Assembly: GCF_039969785.1 (NCBI RefSeq)
Contig: NZ_JBDVNC010000037.1
Coordinates: 186,001 to 250,000 of the forward strand
Reading direction: 5' to 3'
Source: Shimia sp039969785
GTDB lineage: Bacteria; Pseudomonadota; Alphaproteobacteria; Rhodobacterales; Rhodobacteraceae
DNA: 64,000 nucleotides
Below are positions 26,240 to 34,606 of the stretch, one piece after another (positions within the stretch are counted from its first letter, which is position 1; the number at the start of each line of letters is the position of its first letter). Both the position numbers and the translations under genes were made by a program. Below the pieces are notes generated by a model. It worked only from the letters and a program-made list of their open reading frames with translations, did not search any database and was not told the DNA's origin.

Positions 26240-27220
26240 ATGTCTTCGCACGCCCAGATTATGGCCCTCAAAGAGTTGATGGGCCAGTCCATCATTGGCC
26301 AGCGCGACGTGATTGACCGGTTGTTGATTGGTCTGCTGGCCAACGGCAACCTGCTGATCGAAGGTCTGCCCGGTTTGGCCAAAACCCGCGCGGTCAAAGC
26401 CATGGCTAAAAATCTGGAATGCGATTTCAGCCGCATCCAGTTCACGCCTGATCTTTTGCCCGCCGATGTCACCGGCACCGAAATGTACTTGCAAAGCCCC
26501 GAAGGCCCCAGCTTTCAGTTTCAGCCCGGGCCGATCTTTGCCAATGTCGTGCTCGCGGACGAAATCAACCGCGCCCCGGCCAAGGTTCAGGCCGCGTTGC
26601 TGGAAGCCATGGAAGAACGACAGGTAACAGTGGCGGGCACCACCCACATCATGCCGCCGCTCTTTATGGTCATGGCCACGCAAAACCCGATCGAGCAGGA
26701 AGGCACCTATCCCCTGCCCGAAGCGCAGATGGATCGTTTTTTGATGCATGTCGTCATCACCTACCCGCCTCTGGAAGACGAAGTTCAGGTGATCCGCCTT
26801 GTGCGCGCCGAAGAGCAGGCCGCGCAACACAGCAGTGCGACTTCTGAAAAGCCCGCCCCGATCCCTCAGGACGCGGTCTTTGACGCCCGGCGTGATATCG
26901 CCGCGATACACACGTCAGACGCCATCGAAACCTACATGGCGACGCTGGTTCAGGCGACCCGCACACCAGACGATTTCTCTGCTGATCTTGCGCGCTGGAT
27001 CGAGGTTGGCGCCAGCCCGCGCGCATCCCTGTCGCTGGACCGCTGCGCCCGCGCGCATGCATGGCTCAGCCAACGTGACTATGTCGACCCAGAGGATATT
27101 CGCGCCATTGCCGGCGACGTTCTGCGCCACCGCCTGACATTGACTTATGAAGCACAGGGCGAAGGTGTGTCCGCCGATGACGTGATCCGGGAAATCCTGA
27201 CACAGGTCGCCTTGCCGTAA
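26240..27220 (+). CDS. MoxR-family AAA+ ATPase
   Basis: A 326-residue cytoplasmic ATPase. Walker A is GLPGLAKT (42-49), Walker B is VVLADEINRAPAKVQ near 100, sensor 1 is ATQNPIEQEGTYPLPEAQMDRF, typical of MoxR. MoxR proteins act as chaperones with VWA-domain partners, often for metal insertion or assembly of protein complexes. Its partners here are the DUF58 and VWA genes that follow at 13 bp and by overlaps. Confidence 0.93.
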   Translation: MSSHAQIMALKELMGQSIIGQRDVIDRLLIGLLANGNLLIEGLPGLAKTRAVKAMAKNLECDFSRIQFTPDLLPADVTGTEMYLQSPEGPSFQFQPGPIFANVVLADEINRAPAKVQAALLEAMEERQVTVAGTTHIMPPLFMVMATQNPIEQEGTYPLPEAQMDRFLMHVVITYPPLEDEVQVIRLVRAEEQAAQHSSATSEKPAPIPQDAVFDARRDIAAIHTSDAIETYMATLVQATRTPDDFSADLARWIEVGASPRASLSLDRCARAHAWLSQRDYVDPEDIRAIAGDVLRHRLTLTYEAQGEGVSADDVIREILTQVALP

Positions 27221-27233
27221 GAGAGCCGCCATC

Positions 27234-28208
27234 ATGGACCGCGCCGCTTTATCCCGCACCAATCTGATACGCTCTGCCGGGGCGCCGTCAGACGATCCGC
27301 GCGTGCATGTCACGCTTGCCGGGTTGCGTGCGCTGGAACTTCCGGCACGCAAATTGTCTCTCACCGCGCGCCAGCATGCCCGCTCGGCGCTGAACGGGCG
27401 TCACGGGTCGCGCATTCGCGGACGTGGGCTCGATTTTCTGGAACTGCGCGATTACCTGCCCTCAGACGATGTGCGCGCCATCGACTGGAAAGTCACCGCG
27501 CGCACCGGAAAACCGCATGTGCGCGTCTTTACCGAAGAACGCGACCGACCAACCCTGATTGTGGTGGATCAACGCATGTCGATGTTCTTTGGCACCGTGC
27601 GCAATATGAAATCCGTCACCGCCGCCGAAGCCGCCGCCATCACCGCCTTTCGGGTTCTGGCGCAAGGTGACCGCGTGGGCGGTATCATCTTTGATGACAC
27701 ACGGATTGCCGAAATCCGCCCGCGCCGGGATCACGCAACGCTGGATCGTTTTCTGAACGCCCTGACCCGCGCCAATCAACAGTTGCACGCCACCCGAGAC
27801 GTCATTGATCCCCTCGCGCTCAACGATGTTCTGCGCGCCGTACACCGCATCGCCAAACGCGACCATCTTGTGATTGTGCTCAGCGATTTCGATCAGATTG
27901 ACGACCAGACACAGCACCTGATGGCGGGCTTGTCGCGACGCAATGATCTGGTGTTGGGGCTTGTCACTGATCCTTCGGCTCATGCGTTGCCGACGGATAC
28001 CCGCCTCACGGCGTCGGATGGCGCTTTGCAGGCCGAACTTGATCTGTCCGATGACACTGTACGCCAGAATGTGCTGACCTATGCGCAAGACCGGCTCGCC
28101 CGAGTTGAAGACTGGCAGAAACACATGCGCCTGTCCGCCCTTCCGCTGAGCACGGCTCAGGACACACTCACCCAGATGCGCCACCTGCTTGGGCTGGGCC
28201 CGACATGA
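27234..28208 (+). CDS. DUF58 domain protein
   Basis: A 324-residue protein with the DUF58 signature near residues 62-80 (LDFLELRDYLPSDDVRAIDW) followed by a VWA-like fold. The metal-site position reads VVDQRMSMFF, which is only a partial DxSxS. DUF58 proteins are constant partners of MoxR in Bat-type operons; biochemical role unknown. Stop overlaps the next start as ATGA. Confidence 0.9.
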   Translation: MDRAALSRTNLIRSAGAPSDDPRVHVTLAGLRALELPARKLSLTARQHARSALNGRHGSRIRGRGLDFLELRDYLPSDDVRAIDWKVTARTGKPHVRVFTEERDRPTLIVVDQRMSMFFGTVRNMKSVTAAEAAAITAFRVLAQGDRVGGIIFDDTRIAEIRPRRDHATLDRFLNALTRANQQLHATRDVIDPLALNDVLRAVHRIAKRDHLVIVLSDFDQIDDQTQHLMAGLSRRNDLVLGLVTDPSAHALPTDTRLTASDGALQAELDLSDDTVRQNVLTYAQDRLARVEDWQKHMRLSALPLSTAQDTLTQMRHLLGLGPT

Positions 28209-28681
28209 GCGACACCTCCCCGCCAGAGAACCTTGTCGATCTGATCAACAAGCTGCAAGAGGTGCCCGATCCGGCGCCGGTCTCTATGCTACCGCAGACA
28301 CAGGGTTGGATTGTGCTGGCCGCATTTGTGGCTGTTGCTGCGCTGTTTGGGGCACGCAAAATTTTGCACAGGCATCGTGCCAACGCATATCGCCGCACGG
28401 CTCTGGTCGAATTGCAGCATGCCGGTGATGATGCGGCCCGGATTTCGGCCATTCTGAAACGCACAGCGCTTGTGGCCTACCCGCGTCAGGATGTGGCCCC
28501 GCTGACCGGTCAGGGCTGGATCGCTTTTCTTGAGCGCACCGGCACTGGGGGCGGCTTTGAGTCCGGCCCCGGTGCTGCGCTTGCCACAGCGGCGTTTATC
28601 CCCGGCGACACGCAGGCGCCCGGCCTCAATGCGCTGGCCTGCCAATGGGTGCGCCAGCACGACTCGCGAGGTTCGGCATGA
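28205..28681 (+). CDS. DUF4381 membrane protein
   Basis: A 158-residue protein with one membrane helix at about 37-57 (WIVLAAFVAVAALFG) and a soluble C-terminal part, FLERTGTGGGFESGPG. This is the typical DUF4381 protein found between DUF58 and VWA genes of MoxR operons. Overlaps both neighbours by 4 bp (ATGA). Confidence 0.85.
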   Translation: MSDTSPPENLVDLINKLQEVPDPAPVSMLPQTQGWIVLAAFVAVAALFGARKILHRHRANAYRRTALVELQHAGDDAARISAILKRTALVAYPRQDVAPLTGQGWIAFLERTGTGGGFESGPGAALATAAFIPGDTQAPGLNALACQWVRQHDSRGSA

Positions 28682-29664
28682 TCACACTCGCCATGCCTTG
28701 GGTTCTCGCGCTCTTGCCGTTGCCCCTGTTGATCCATCGTTTCATGCCAGCCTATCACAGCCCCTCTGATGCGGTGCGACTGCCATTTTTCCGCGACCTC
28801 GCGCACGCAGCGGGCACCGAACCGCGCGACGGCGCCAATGTTATGTCGCGCGGACGGATTCAAATGGCCGTTGCAGCCCTGATCTGGATGCTGTTGGTCG
28901 TCGCACTGGCGCAACCTGAACGGCTGGGCGAACCGGTTGAGATCACCAAAGAAGGGCGCGACGTGGTTCTGGCGATTGATATTTCGGGGTCGATGGACAC
29001 CGTCGACTTTCCCGGCCCTGACGGCAAAAACCAACAACGTCTGGCCGCCGTGCGCGACGTGGTCGCCGGGTTTATCCAGGGCCGCGAAGGCGACCGCATG
29101 GCGTTGATCGTGTTTGGCAGCCGCGCCTTTGTGCAAACCCCGCTGACCGGAGACCTTGAAACGGTGCTGGCTCTGCTTGACCAGACCGATGTCGGCATGG
29201 CCGGACCGCACACCGCGTTGGGGGATGCGATCGGCCTTGCGATCCGCACATTCGAGGCCAGCGAGATTGACCAGCGCCTGCTGATTATCCTGTCAGACGG
29301 AAATGACACAGCCAGCCGCATGAGCCCGGTCAACGCCGCCGAAATCGCTAGGGATCGGGGCGTGGAGATCTTTGCTGTTGGTGTGGGCGACCGCGCTGCA
29401 ACCGGCGAAAACCGACTTGATATGTCCCTGTTGGAAAACATCACCGGGCGCACGGGCGGACAGGCCTTTTTTGCCGATGACAGCGACGCGCTGACACAAG
29501 TCTATGACCGGATCGATGCGCTGGCACCGCGCGACATTGAAACGCTGTCCCATCGCCCCCGCAACGCGCTGTTTCACTGGCCTTTGATGTTGGCCGCCCT
29601 TCTCGGACTTGGAACGCTCATGTGGTTATCCCTATCCGCAAACGCGCGCAGGTCACCATCATGA
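28678..29664 (+). CDS. BatA-like VWA membrane protein
   Basis: A 328-residue protein with membrane segments at about 3-22, 62-79 and near the C-terminus (309-325), and a periplasmic VWA domain in between. The MIDAS is intact: D101-x-S103-x-S105 in AIDISGSM, T in HTALGDA, and D in ILSDGNDT. It resembles BatA. Start at 28678 is fixed by the ATGA overlap with DUF4381; the longer frame from 28645 is inside the previous gene. Likely metal-dependent protein-protein contact with the MoxR system. Confidence 0.9.
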   Translation: MITLAMPWVLALLPLPLLIHRFMPAYHSPSDAVRLPFFRDLAHAAGTEPRDGANVMSRGRIQMAVAALIWMLLVVALAQPERLGEPVEITKEGRDVVLAIDISGSMDTVDFPGPDGKNQQRLAAVRDVVAGFIQGREGDRMALIVFGSRAFVQTPLTGDLETVLALLDQTDVGMAGPHTALGDAIGLAIRTFEASEIDQRLLIILSDGNDTASRMSPVNAAEIARDRGVEIFAVGVGDRAATGENRLDMSLLENITGRTGGQAFFADDSDALTQVYDRIDALAPRDIETLSHRPRNALFHWPLMLAALLGLGTLMWLSLSANARRSPS

Positions 29665-31184
29665 CCCCCTTGGAAACCACTCTGTCTGCCTTTCATTTCC
29701 TGCGCCCGCTCATGCTGTTGGGCCTTGTTCCGCTGGCTCTGATCTGGTGGCGCCAGCGCCGCCCTGCCCGGTCCGACATCGCATCCGAAACCGCGATTGC
29801 GTCCCACCTTCTGGCAGCGTTGCGTGTCGATCAGACCCGGAACCGGCGTCTGCATCCCATTGATCTGATCGCGCTCTGTCTGACCCTGATCATCATCGCG
29901 GCGTCTGGCCCCACATGGTCGCGTGTGCCAACACCGTTTGCCGCCCAGACCGCACCGATGGTGGTCGCACTCAAGGTCACGCCGTCAATGCAGAACCCCG
30001 ATCTGGCCCCCAACCGACTGGACCGCGCCAAACACAAAATACAGGACTTGCTGAGCATGCGCGCCGGCGCGCGCACCGCGTTAATTGCCTATTCCGGGTC
30101 TGCGCATTCTGTGGTGCCAATGACCGAAGATGGCGCCGTGATCCAACCCTACCTCGAAGGGCTGGATCCGGAGATCATGCCTGTTGAAGGCAACACACCG
30201 CTCGCCGCGCTGAACCTGGCACTGGATGCATTGTCGCGCGAAACCACGCCCGGCGGCGTGCTGTTTGTGCTGGATGACATCGCAACCGCAGATGTGTCCC
30301 AGTTAATCGAAACCGCCGCCGATACGCCCGTGGCTTTCCTGATCGCCCTGCCGCAGGACCAGACCCTGCCTGCTCTGTCGGGCAGCGACGTGCGCGTTGT
30401 GATTGTGACCCCCGATCCATCAGACCTCAGACAGCTAGAGCGCGGATTTCAGGCGGCATATCAGCAAAGTCAACTTTTGAACGGCACCCAGCCGTGGCAG
30501 GATCGCGGCCTGTTGCTGATCTGGCCCGCGATCTTATTGCTGATGTTCTGGTTCCGCCGCGGCGTGGCGGTGCAATGGGCGCTGCTCTTTGTGCTGTGCC
30601 TGATCCTGCCAGCGAAACAGGCGCAGGCCGACGGTATCAAAGATTGGTTTTTTACACCTGACCAACAAGGATGGCTGGCCTATCGTAACAAAGATTACGA
30701 CACGGCTGCCGACCGTTTTGCAGACCCGTATCTGCGCGGCGTGGCACAATACCGCGATGGCCAATACGAGACCGCAGCGCAAACGCTCGCGCAAATTGAC
30801 ACCGCCGACGCCGCCTTTGTGCAAGGCATGGCGCATATCAAATCGCGGGGATACCGCGACGGCGTACGCGCATTTGAACGCGCACTGGACCTTGACCCGG
30901 GCCACAGCGGCGCCCGCACCAACCTGCCCGTCGCGGAACAGATCGTCACTTATGTCGAACGGGTGCGCGAACAATCCGACACCGGCGAAGACAGCGGCAT
31001 CGGCGCGGATGAAGTGGTTTATGACAATGAAGCCGGCAAAGGCGCAGACACTGAACTTCAGGCCCCCGTAGAAGACGGAGATGGCCACCTGTCCACCGAA
31101 CAGTGGATGAACACTGTCGACACCCGCACCGGTGACTTCCTCAAACAACGCTTTCGACTGGAAGCTGCGGGGAACACACAATGA
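29661..31184 (+). CDS. BatB/BatC-like fusion: VWA domain with degenerate MIDAS plus TPR
   Basis: A 507-residue protein: membrane segments near 14-30 and 67-82, a VWA domain about 95-285, a membrane segment near 293-325, then a periplasmic region with TPR-like helices (WLAYRNKDYDTAADRFADPYLRGVAQYRDGQYETAAQ, described from 348 on). The MIDAS position reads ALKVTPSM (103-110) instead of DxSxS, so the metal-binding aspartate is a lysine (K105). Start is fixed by the ATGA overlap at 29661. The C-terminus is acidic. Confidence 0.85.
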   Translation: MTPLETTLSAFHFLRPLMLLGLVPLALIWWRQRRPARSDIASETAIASHLLAALRVDQTRNRRLHPIDLIALCLTLIIIAASGPTWSRVPTPFAAQTAPMVVALKVTPSMQNPDLAPNRLDRAKHKIQDLLSMRAGARTALIAYSGSAHSVVPMTEDGAVIQPYLEGLDPEIMPVEGNTPLAALNLALDALSRETTPGGVLFVLDDIATADVSQLIETAADTPVAFLIALPQDQTLPALSGSDVRVVIVTPDPSDLRQLERGFQAAYQQSQLLNGTQPWQDRGLLLIWPAILLLMFWFRRGVAVQWALLFVLCLILPAKQAQADGIKDWFFTPDQQGWLAYRNKDYDTAADRFADPYLRGVAQYRDGQYETAAQTLAQIDTADAAFVQGMAHIKSRGYRDGVRAFERALDLDPGHSGARTNLPVAEQIVTYVERVREQSDTGEDSGIGADEVVYDNEAGKGADTELQAPVEDGDGHLSTEQWMNTVDTRTGDFLKQRFRLEAAGNTQ

Positions 31185-32488
31185 TCAGGCTCTGCCTCAT
31201 CCTTGCGCTATGCATCTGCGGTCTTGCAGCGTGGGCGCAAACGACGCCCGAACCGCAGCTCAAGGTCGAACTGGAAGAGAGCGAGGCCATTCTCGGGCAA
31301 ACCCTCACCCTGCGGATCACGGTGTTGGTGCCCACATGGATGCCCGATCCTCCGGTCTGGCCTGATTTTGAAACCCCCAATGTGCAAATCGCGCTGCCCG
31401 AACGCAGCAGCTCGCCGGTCAGTCAAACCATTGATGGCGAAACGTGGTCAGGTATTTCGCGGCGCTATCTGATCACACCTATGGCGCCCGGCACTGTGAC
31501 ATTGCCCGCCACCTCGCTGACCCTCACCTATGCGCAGCCACCGGCGACGGAACCGTTGACGACCACGCTCACGCTGGACCCGATCACCCTCACCGGTGTT
31601 GTCCCCAAAGGCGCAGAGGGGCTCGACCCGTTTATCGCCGCCGAAAAACTGACCCTGACCCAATCGGTTGACGGCGACACAACCGGCCTCAAAGGTGGCG
31701 ACAGCTTTACCCGCACCATCACGGCAACGGTCAACGGTGTTTCGCCTGTATTCCTGCCCCCGCTGGTGCCTGATGACACCCCGGACGGGTTGCGCGCCTA
31801 TCCTGAAAGCCCGGTACTGGACGAAAAATCAGACCGCGGAGAATTGTCCGGCACCCGCACAGAAAAGATCACTTATGTCGTCGAAGGCAGCGTGCAAGGC
31901 ACCCTGCCCGCCCTCACTCTGGACTGGTTCAACATGTCCGGCAACGCAGTAGAAGCCGCCACTCTTGACGGCGTCGATGTGCAGGCCACAGCCCCCGCCG
32001 CGCCAGCGGCAGCGGCCAAAGACATCGACTGGAAACCCCTGTTGATCCGCGCCGTTCCAATCCTGATTGCGCTGGTGGTTCTGGTACTGGCCGCGCAACG
32101 GCTGATGCCCCGCCTCACGCTTGCGCTGCGCCGCAAACAGCAACGCCACCGGGCCAGCGCCGCTTTTGCCTGGACCGCGCTCAAATCCGCTCTGGGCGCA
32201 CAGGACCTGTCCGCCACCCGCGCTGCGCTGAGCGAATGGCAAAGGCGCGCCGGACAATTGCCAGCTTCTGAAATGGCCGAAATAGAAGCCGCCTTTGCGG
32301 CCATCGGGCGTGTCCGGTTCGGTCCAAATCCCAGTTCCAACCCCAGTTCCAACCCCGGTGCAAATGAAGACGCCTATTGGCAATCCCTGTCACGCCTGAT
32401 TGACTGTGCCAAACACGCCGGTTCCACCCGCGCCCACACTGACTCTGCGCTGCCCGCTCTCAATCCTCTGGCGCGCCCGCATCCCTGA
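31181..32488 (+). CDS. BatD-like (oxygen-tolerance) protein
   Basis: A 435-residue protein with signal peptide (cleavage near AWA-Q, residue 19), two beta-rich domains with the QPLKVE...ESEAILGQTLTLRI pattern of BatD, a C-terminal membrane helix near 287-305, and a cytoplasmic tail. A linker in the tail contains NPSSNPSSNPGAN, encoded by a 12-bp repeat. Overlaps the previous gene by 4 bp; 12 bp before the cytochrome gene. Confidence 0.83.
   Translation: MIRLCLILALCICGLAAWAQTTPEPQLKVELEESEAILGQTLTLRITVLVPTWMPDPPVWPDFETPNVQIALPERSSSPVSQTIDGETWSGISRRYLITPMAPGTVTLPATSLTLTYAQPPATEPLTTTLTLDPITLTGVVPKGAEGLDPFIAAEKLTLTQSVDGDTTGLKGGDSFTRTITATVNGVSPVFLPPLVPDDTPDGLRAYPESPVLDEKSDRGELSGTRTEKITYVVEGSVQGTLPALTLDWFNMSGNAVEAATLDGVDVQATAPAAPAAAAKDIDWKPLLIRAVPILIALVVLVLAAQRLMPRLTLALRRKQQRHRASAAFAWTALKSALGAQDLSATRAALSEWQRRAGQLPASEMAEIEAAFAAIGRVRFGPNPSSNPSSNPGANEDAYWQSLSRLIDCAKHAGSTRAHTDSALPALNPLARPHP
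32329..32364 (+). repeat. 12-bp tandem repeat in the BatD-like gene
   Basis: About three copies of CCCCAGTTCCAA (first with one base change, third partly degenerate), encoding NPSS-NPSS-NPGA in a linker. It keeps the frame, like the 12-bp repeat in the SDR gene at 16851, but has a different sequence. Confidence 0.8.
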
Positions 32489-32500
32489 CGAAAGCGATTT

Positions 32501-34432
32501 ATGCCCGATCCCATTTCCCAACGTGTCCGCTGTCTGATTGTTCTACTGGCCGCGCTGGTCTTTTTCATGGGCACCGATCCCCTGATGGCGCAGCAAAAGG
32601 GCTATGTCGGATCAGAAGCTTGCGCCGATTGCCATGTCGAGGAGACCGCTGCATGGGAAACCTCTCATCATGCGGATGCATGGCGTTTGCCCGGACCGGA
32701 TATGCTGCAGGGGGCGTTTCAGGGTGAAGTGTTCGAACATGATGGCATGCGCGCCGAATTTCGTACCGAAGACGGACAGCGCACAGTCAAAGTCACCGAA
32801 AAAGACGGCGTCACAACGGATTATACCGTGCACTCCGTGGGCGGCGTCGCCCCGCTTGAACAACTGTTGCTGGAAACCAAACCCGGACGTCTTCAAAGCT
32901 TTGACGTCGCTTGGGATGTTGACCAAAAACGCTGGTATCACCTTTATCCGGATCAGGACCTGCCCCCGAATGACGGGCTGCACTGGACCGGGCCTTACAA
33001 AAACTGGAACGCGCGCTGTGCCGAATGCCATGCGACCGGTTACGTCAAAAACTTTGATGCCCCGGCAGCCAGCTATAAATCAACCCAAGCCGAAATTGGC
33101 GTAGGTTGCGAGGCCTGTCATGGCCCCGGCGCCAAACATCTGGAAATTGTGTCTCAGGAACAAACGACCGCGCCGCAGACTTACGGCTTTTCTGTCGACG
33201 CCTCAGATACCGAAGCCACCATGCAGCAATGCGCCGGATGTCATTCGCGACGCGAGGCTTTTGCCGGTGGAAGCCCGCGCCCGGGCACTGCCTTTCATGA
33301 CGCATATAACCTCGCCCTGCTGCGCCCCGGGACCTATCACGCCGACGGTCAGATACTGGACGAGGTCTATGTTTACGGCTCGTTCCTGCAATCCAAAATG
33401 TACGCCAAGGGCGTTGGCTGTGCCAATTGTCATGACCCCCACAGCGGCAACCGCGTGGCTGAAGACAACGCTGTGTGCACGCAATGCCATTCTCCTGCCG
33501 GAAACCCGGATTTCCCGTCGCTGTCACTCATGGATTACGACGACACGAGCCATCACAATCACCCCCTCAACAGCGATGGCGCTCAATGCAAAAACTGCCA
33601 CATGGTCGAACGCGTCTATATGGGCATCGACGGGCGGCGCGATCACAGCTTTCGCGTGCCGCGCCCTGATTTAGCAGCCCAAACCGGCGCGCCTGATGCA
33701 TGCACCGATTGCCATCAGGATCAAACCGCGTCCTGGGCCGCTGACGCCCTTACGGTGTGGTATCCTGAAGGCCGCTGGACCGAACCCCACTATGGCCAGG
33801 CCCTGGCAAAGGGACAACAAAACCCGGCAGCAGCAGCGCCGGACCTTATGGCGCTGGTCCGCGATACTGACCAAAACACACTGGCCCGCGCCACGGCGCT
33901 GTGGCTTTTGGCAAACGCGGGTGACGCTGTCCGGGTGGACGACATCTCACCGTTCCTCTCTGACGCCAGCCCTCTGGTCCGTGCCAGTGCGATCACCGCC
34001 CTGCGCGCGGTTCCAATCTCGCTCAGCGCGCCTTATCTGAGCGCCGCATTAGAAGACCCGGTCCGCAATGTGCGTCTGTCCGCCGCGCGCGCAATCCTGT
34101 CCGTGCAACCTTCCCAGGCCCCTGCTGCGGTAAACGCGGCCTACCGGGGCGCCGCCAGCGCGGTGTCGCGTTTCCTCAGAAACCAGTTCGACTTTCCCGA
34201 AGCCCATATGCAAATCGCCGGGATTGCGCTGACGCAAAGCGATCTGACCTCAGCCGAACGCGCATTCCGTACGGCTGTCCGGCTTGATCCGCAACTTGGT
34301 GACGCGTGGATCATGTTGGTGCGCATCGCTGCCGCCCAGCGCGGTCAGGCCGCCGCCCGCAAGGTCCTGAGCGAAGCCCTGCAGAATATACCCGACAATG
34401 CAGGACTTCTGGCACTGGCACGCCAGCTTTAA
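32501..34432 (+). CDS. exported eight-haem c-type cytochrome with HEAT/TPR-like C-terminus
   Basis: A 643-residue protein with an N-terminal hydrophobic signal (11-30). Eight CxxCH haem c motifs lie at residues 41, 173, 203, 244, 307, 326, 363 and 401, followed by about 230 residues without haem motifs. That tail carries HEAT-like repeats (ALWLLANAGDA, ASAITALRAV, VRLSAARAILS) and a TPR-like ending (DLTSAERAFRTAVRLDPQLGD). It is a periplasmic electron carrier or redox enzyme, last in the sulfatase/MoxR/Bat operon. The family is close to uncharacterised multihaem TPR cytochromes; the partner oxidoreductase is unknown. Confidence 0.9.
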   Translation: MPDPISQRVRCLIVLLAALVFFMGTDPLMAQQKGYVGSEACADCHVEETAAWETSHHADAWRLPGPDMLQGAFQGEVFEHDGMRAEFRTEDGQRTVKVTEKDGVTTDYTVHSVGGVAPLEQLLLETKPGRLQSFDVAWDVDQKRWYHLYPDQDLPPNDGLHWTGPYKNWNARCAECHATGYVKNFDAPAASYKSTQAEIGVGCEACHGPGAKHLEIVSQEQTTAPQTYGFSVDASDTEATMQQCAGCHSRREAFAGGSPRPGTAFHDAYNLALLRPGTYHADGQILDEVYVYGSFLQSKMYAKGVGCANCHDPHSGNRVAEDNAVCTQCHSPAGNPDFPSLSLMDYDDTSHHNHPLNSDGAQCKNCHMVERVYMGIDGRRDHSFRVPRPDLAAQTGAPDACTDCHQDQTASWAADALTVWYPEGRWTEPHYGQALAKGQQNPAAAAPDLMALVRDTDQNTLARATALWLLANAGDAVRVDDISPFLSDASPLVRASAITALRAVPISLSAPYLSAALEDPVRNVRLSAARAILSVQPSQAPAAVNAAYRGAASAVSRFLRNQFDFPEAHMQIAGIALTQSDLTSAERAFRTAVRLDPQLGDAWIMLVRIAAAQRGQAAARKVLSEALQNIPDNAGLLALARQL

Positions 34433-34438
34433 AAACAA

Positions 34439-34476
34439 CACGAATTGTGGCGCCGGGCATGGCGCCGTGTTTCGTG
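34439..34476 (+). terminator. long hairpin after the multihaem cytochrome
   Basis: Outer arms CACGAA / TTCGTG and inner arms GGCGCC / GGCGCC, with a 4-by-4 internal loop and a six-base GGGCAT apex. It begins six bases after the cytochrome stop. There is no strong T-run, so it is a probable, not certain, terminator of the operon. Confidence 0.55.
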
Positions 34477-34559
34477 CACCCCAATACGTTACGCAAAAAT
34501 GAAAACTACTTAACAACTGTAACTTCTCTATTGCGTCGAATCGCTTTCCACGATATCCC

Positions 34560-34575
34560 AACCGTGCGGTCGGAC
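34560..34575. promoter_or_regulatory. candidate paa operator, site 1
   Basis: AACCGTGCGGTCGGAC, with symmetric ACCG/CGGT arms. It lies 32 bp before the paaJ start. It matches the element at 44576-44591 in 12 of 16 positions (shared pattern AACCGNNCGGTYGG). Both sites lie at the promoters of the paa transcription units. Confidence 0.6.
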
Positions 34576-34606
34576 AATCGAACAGGGCACCGCGGGAGGA
34601 TTTCTT

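Noticed and set aside
25511..26911. Long minus-strand frame (466 codons) across the HAD and moxR genes
   Set aside because: Antisense to two well supported genes with motifs and overlaps; composition is that of a shadow.
34433..34606. Treating the sulfatase/MoxR operon and the paa operon as one transcript
   Set aside because: A 38-bp hairpin follows the cytochrome and a likely operator precedes paaJ in the 174-bp gap, so they look separate.
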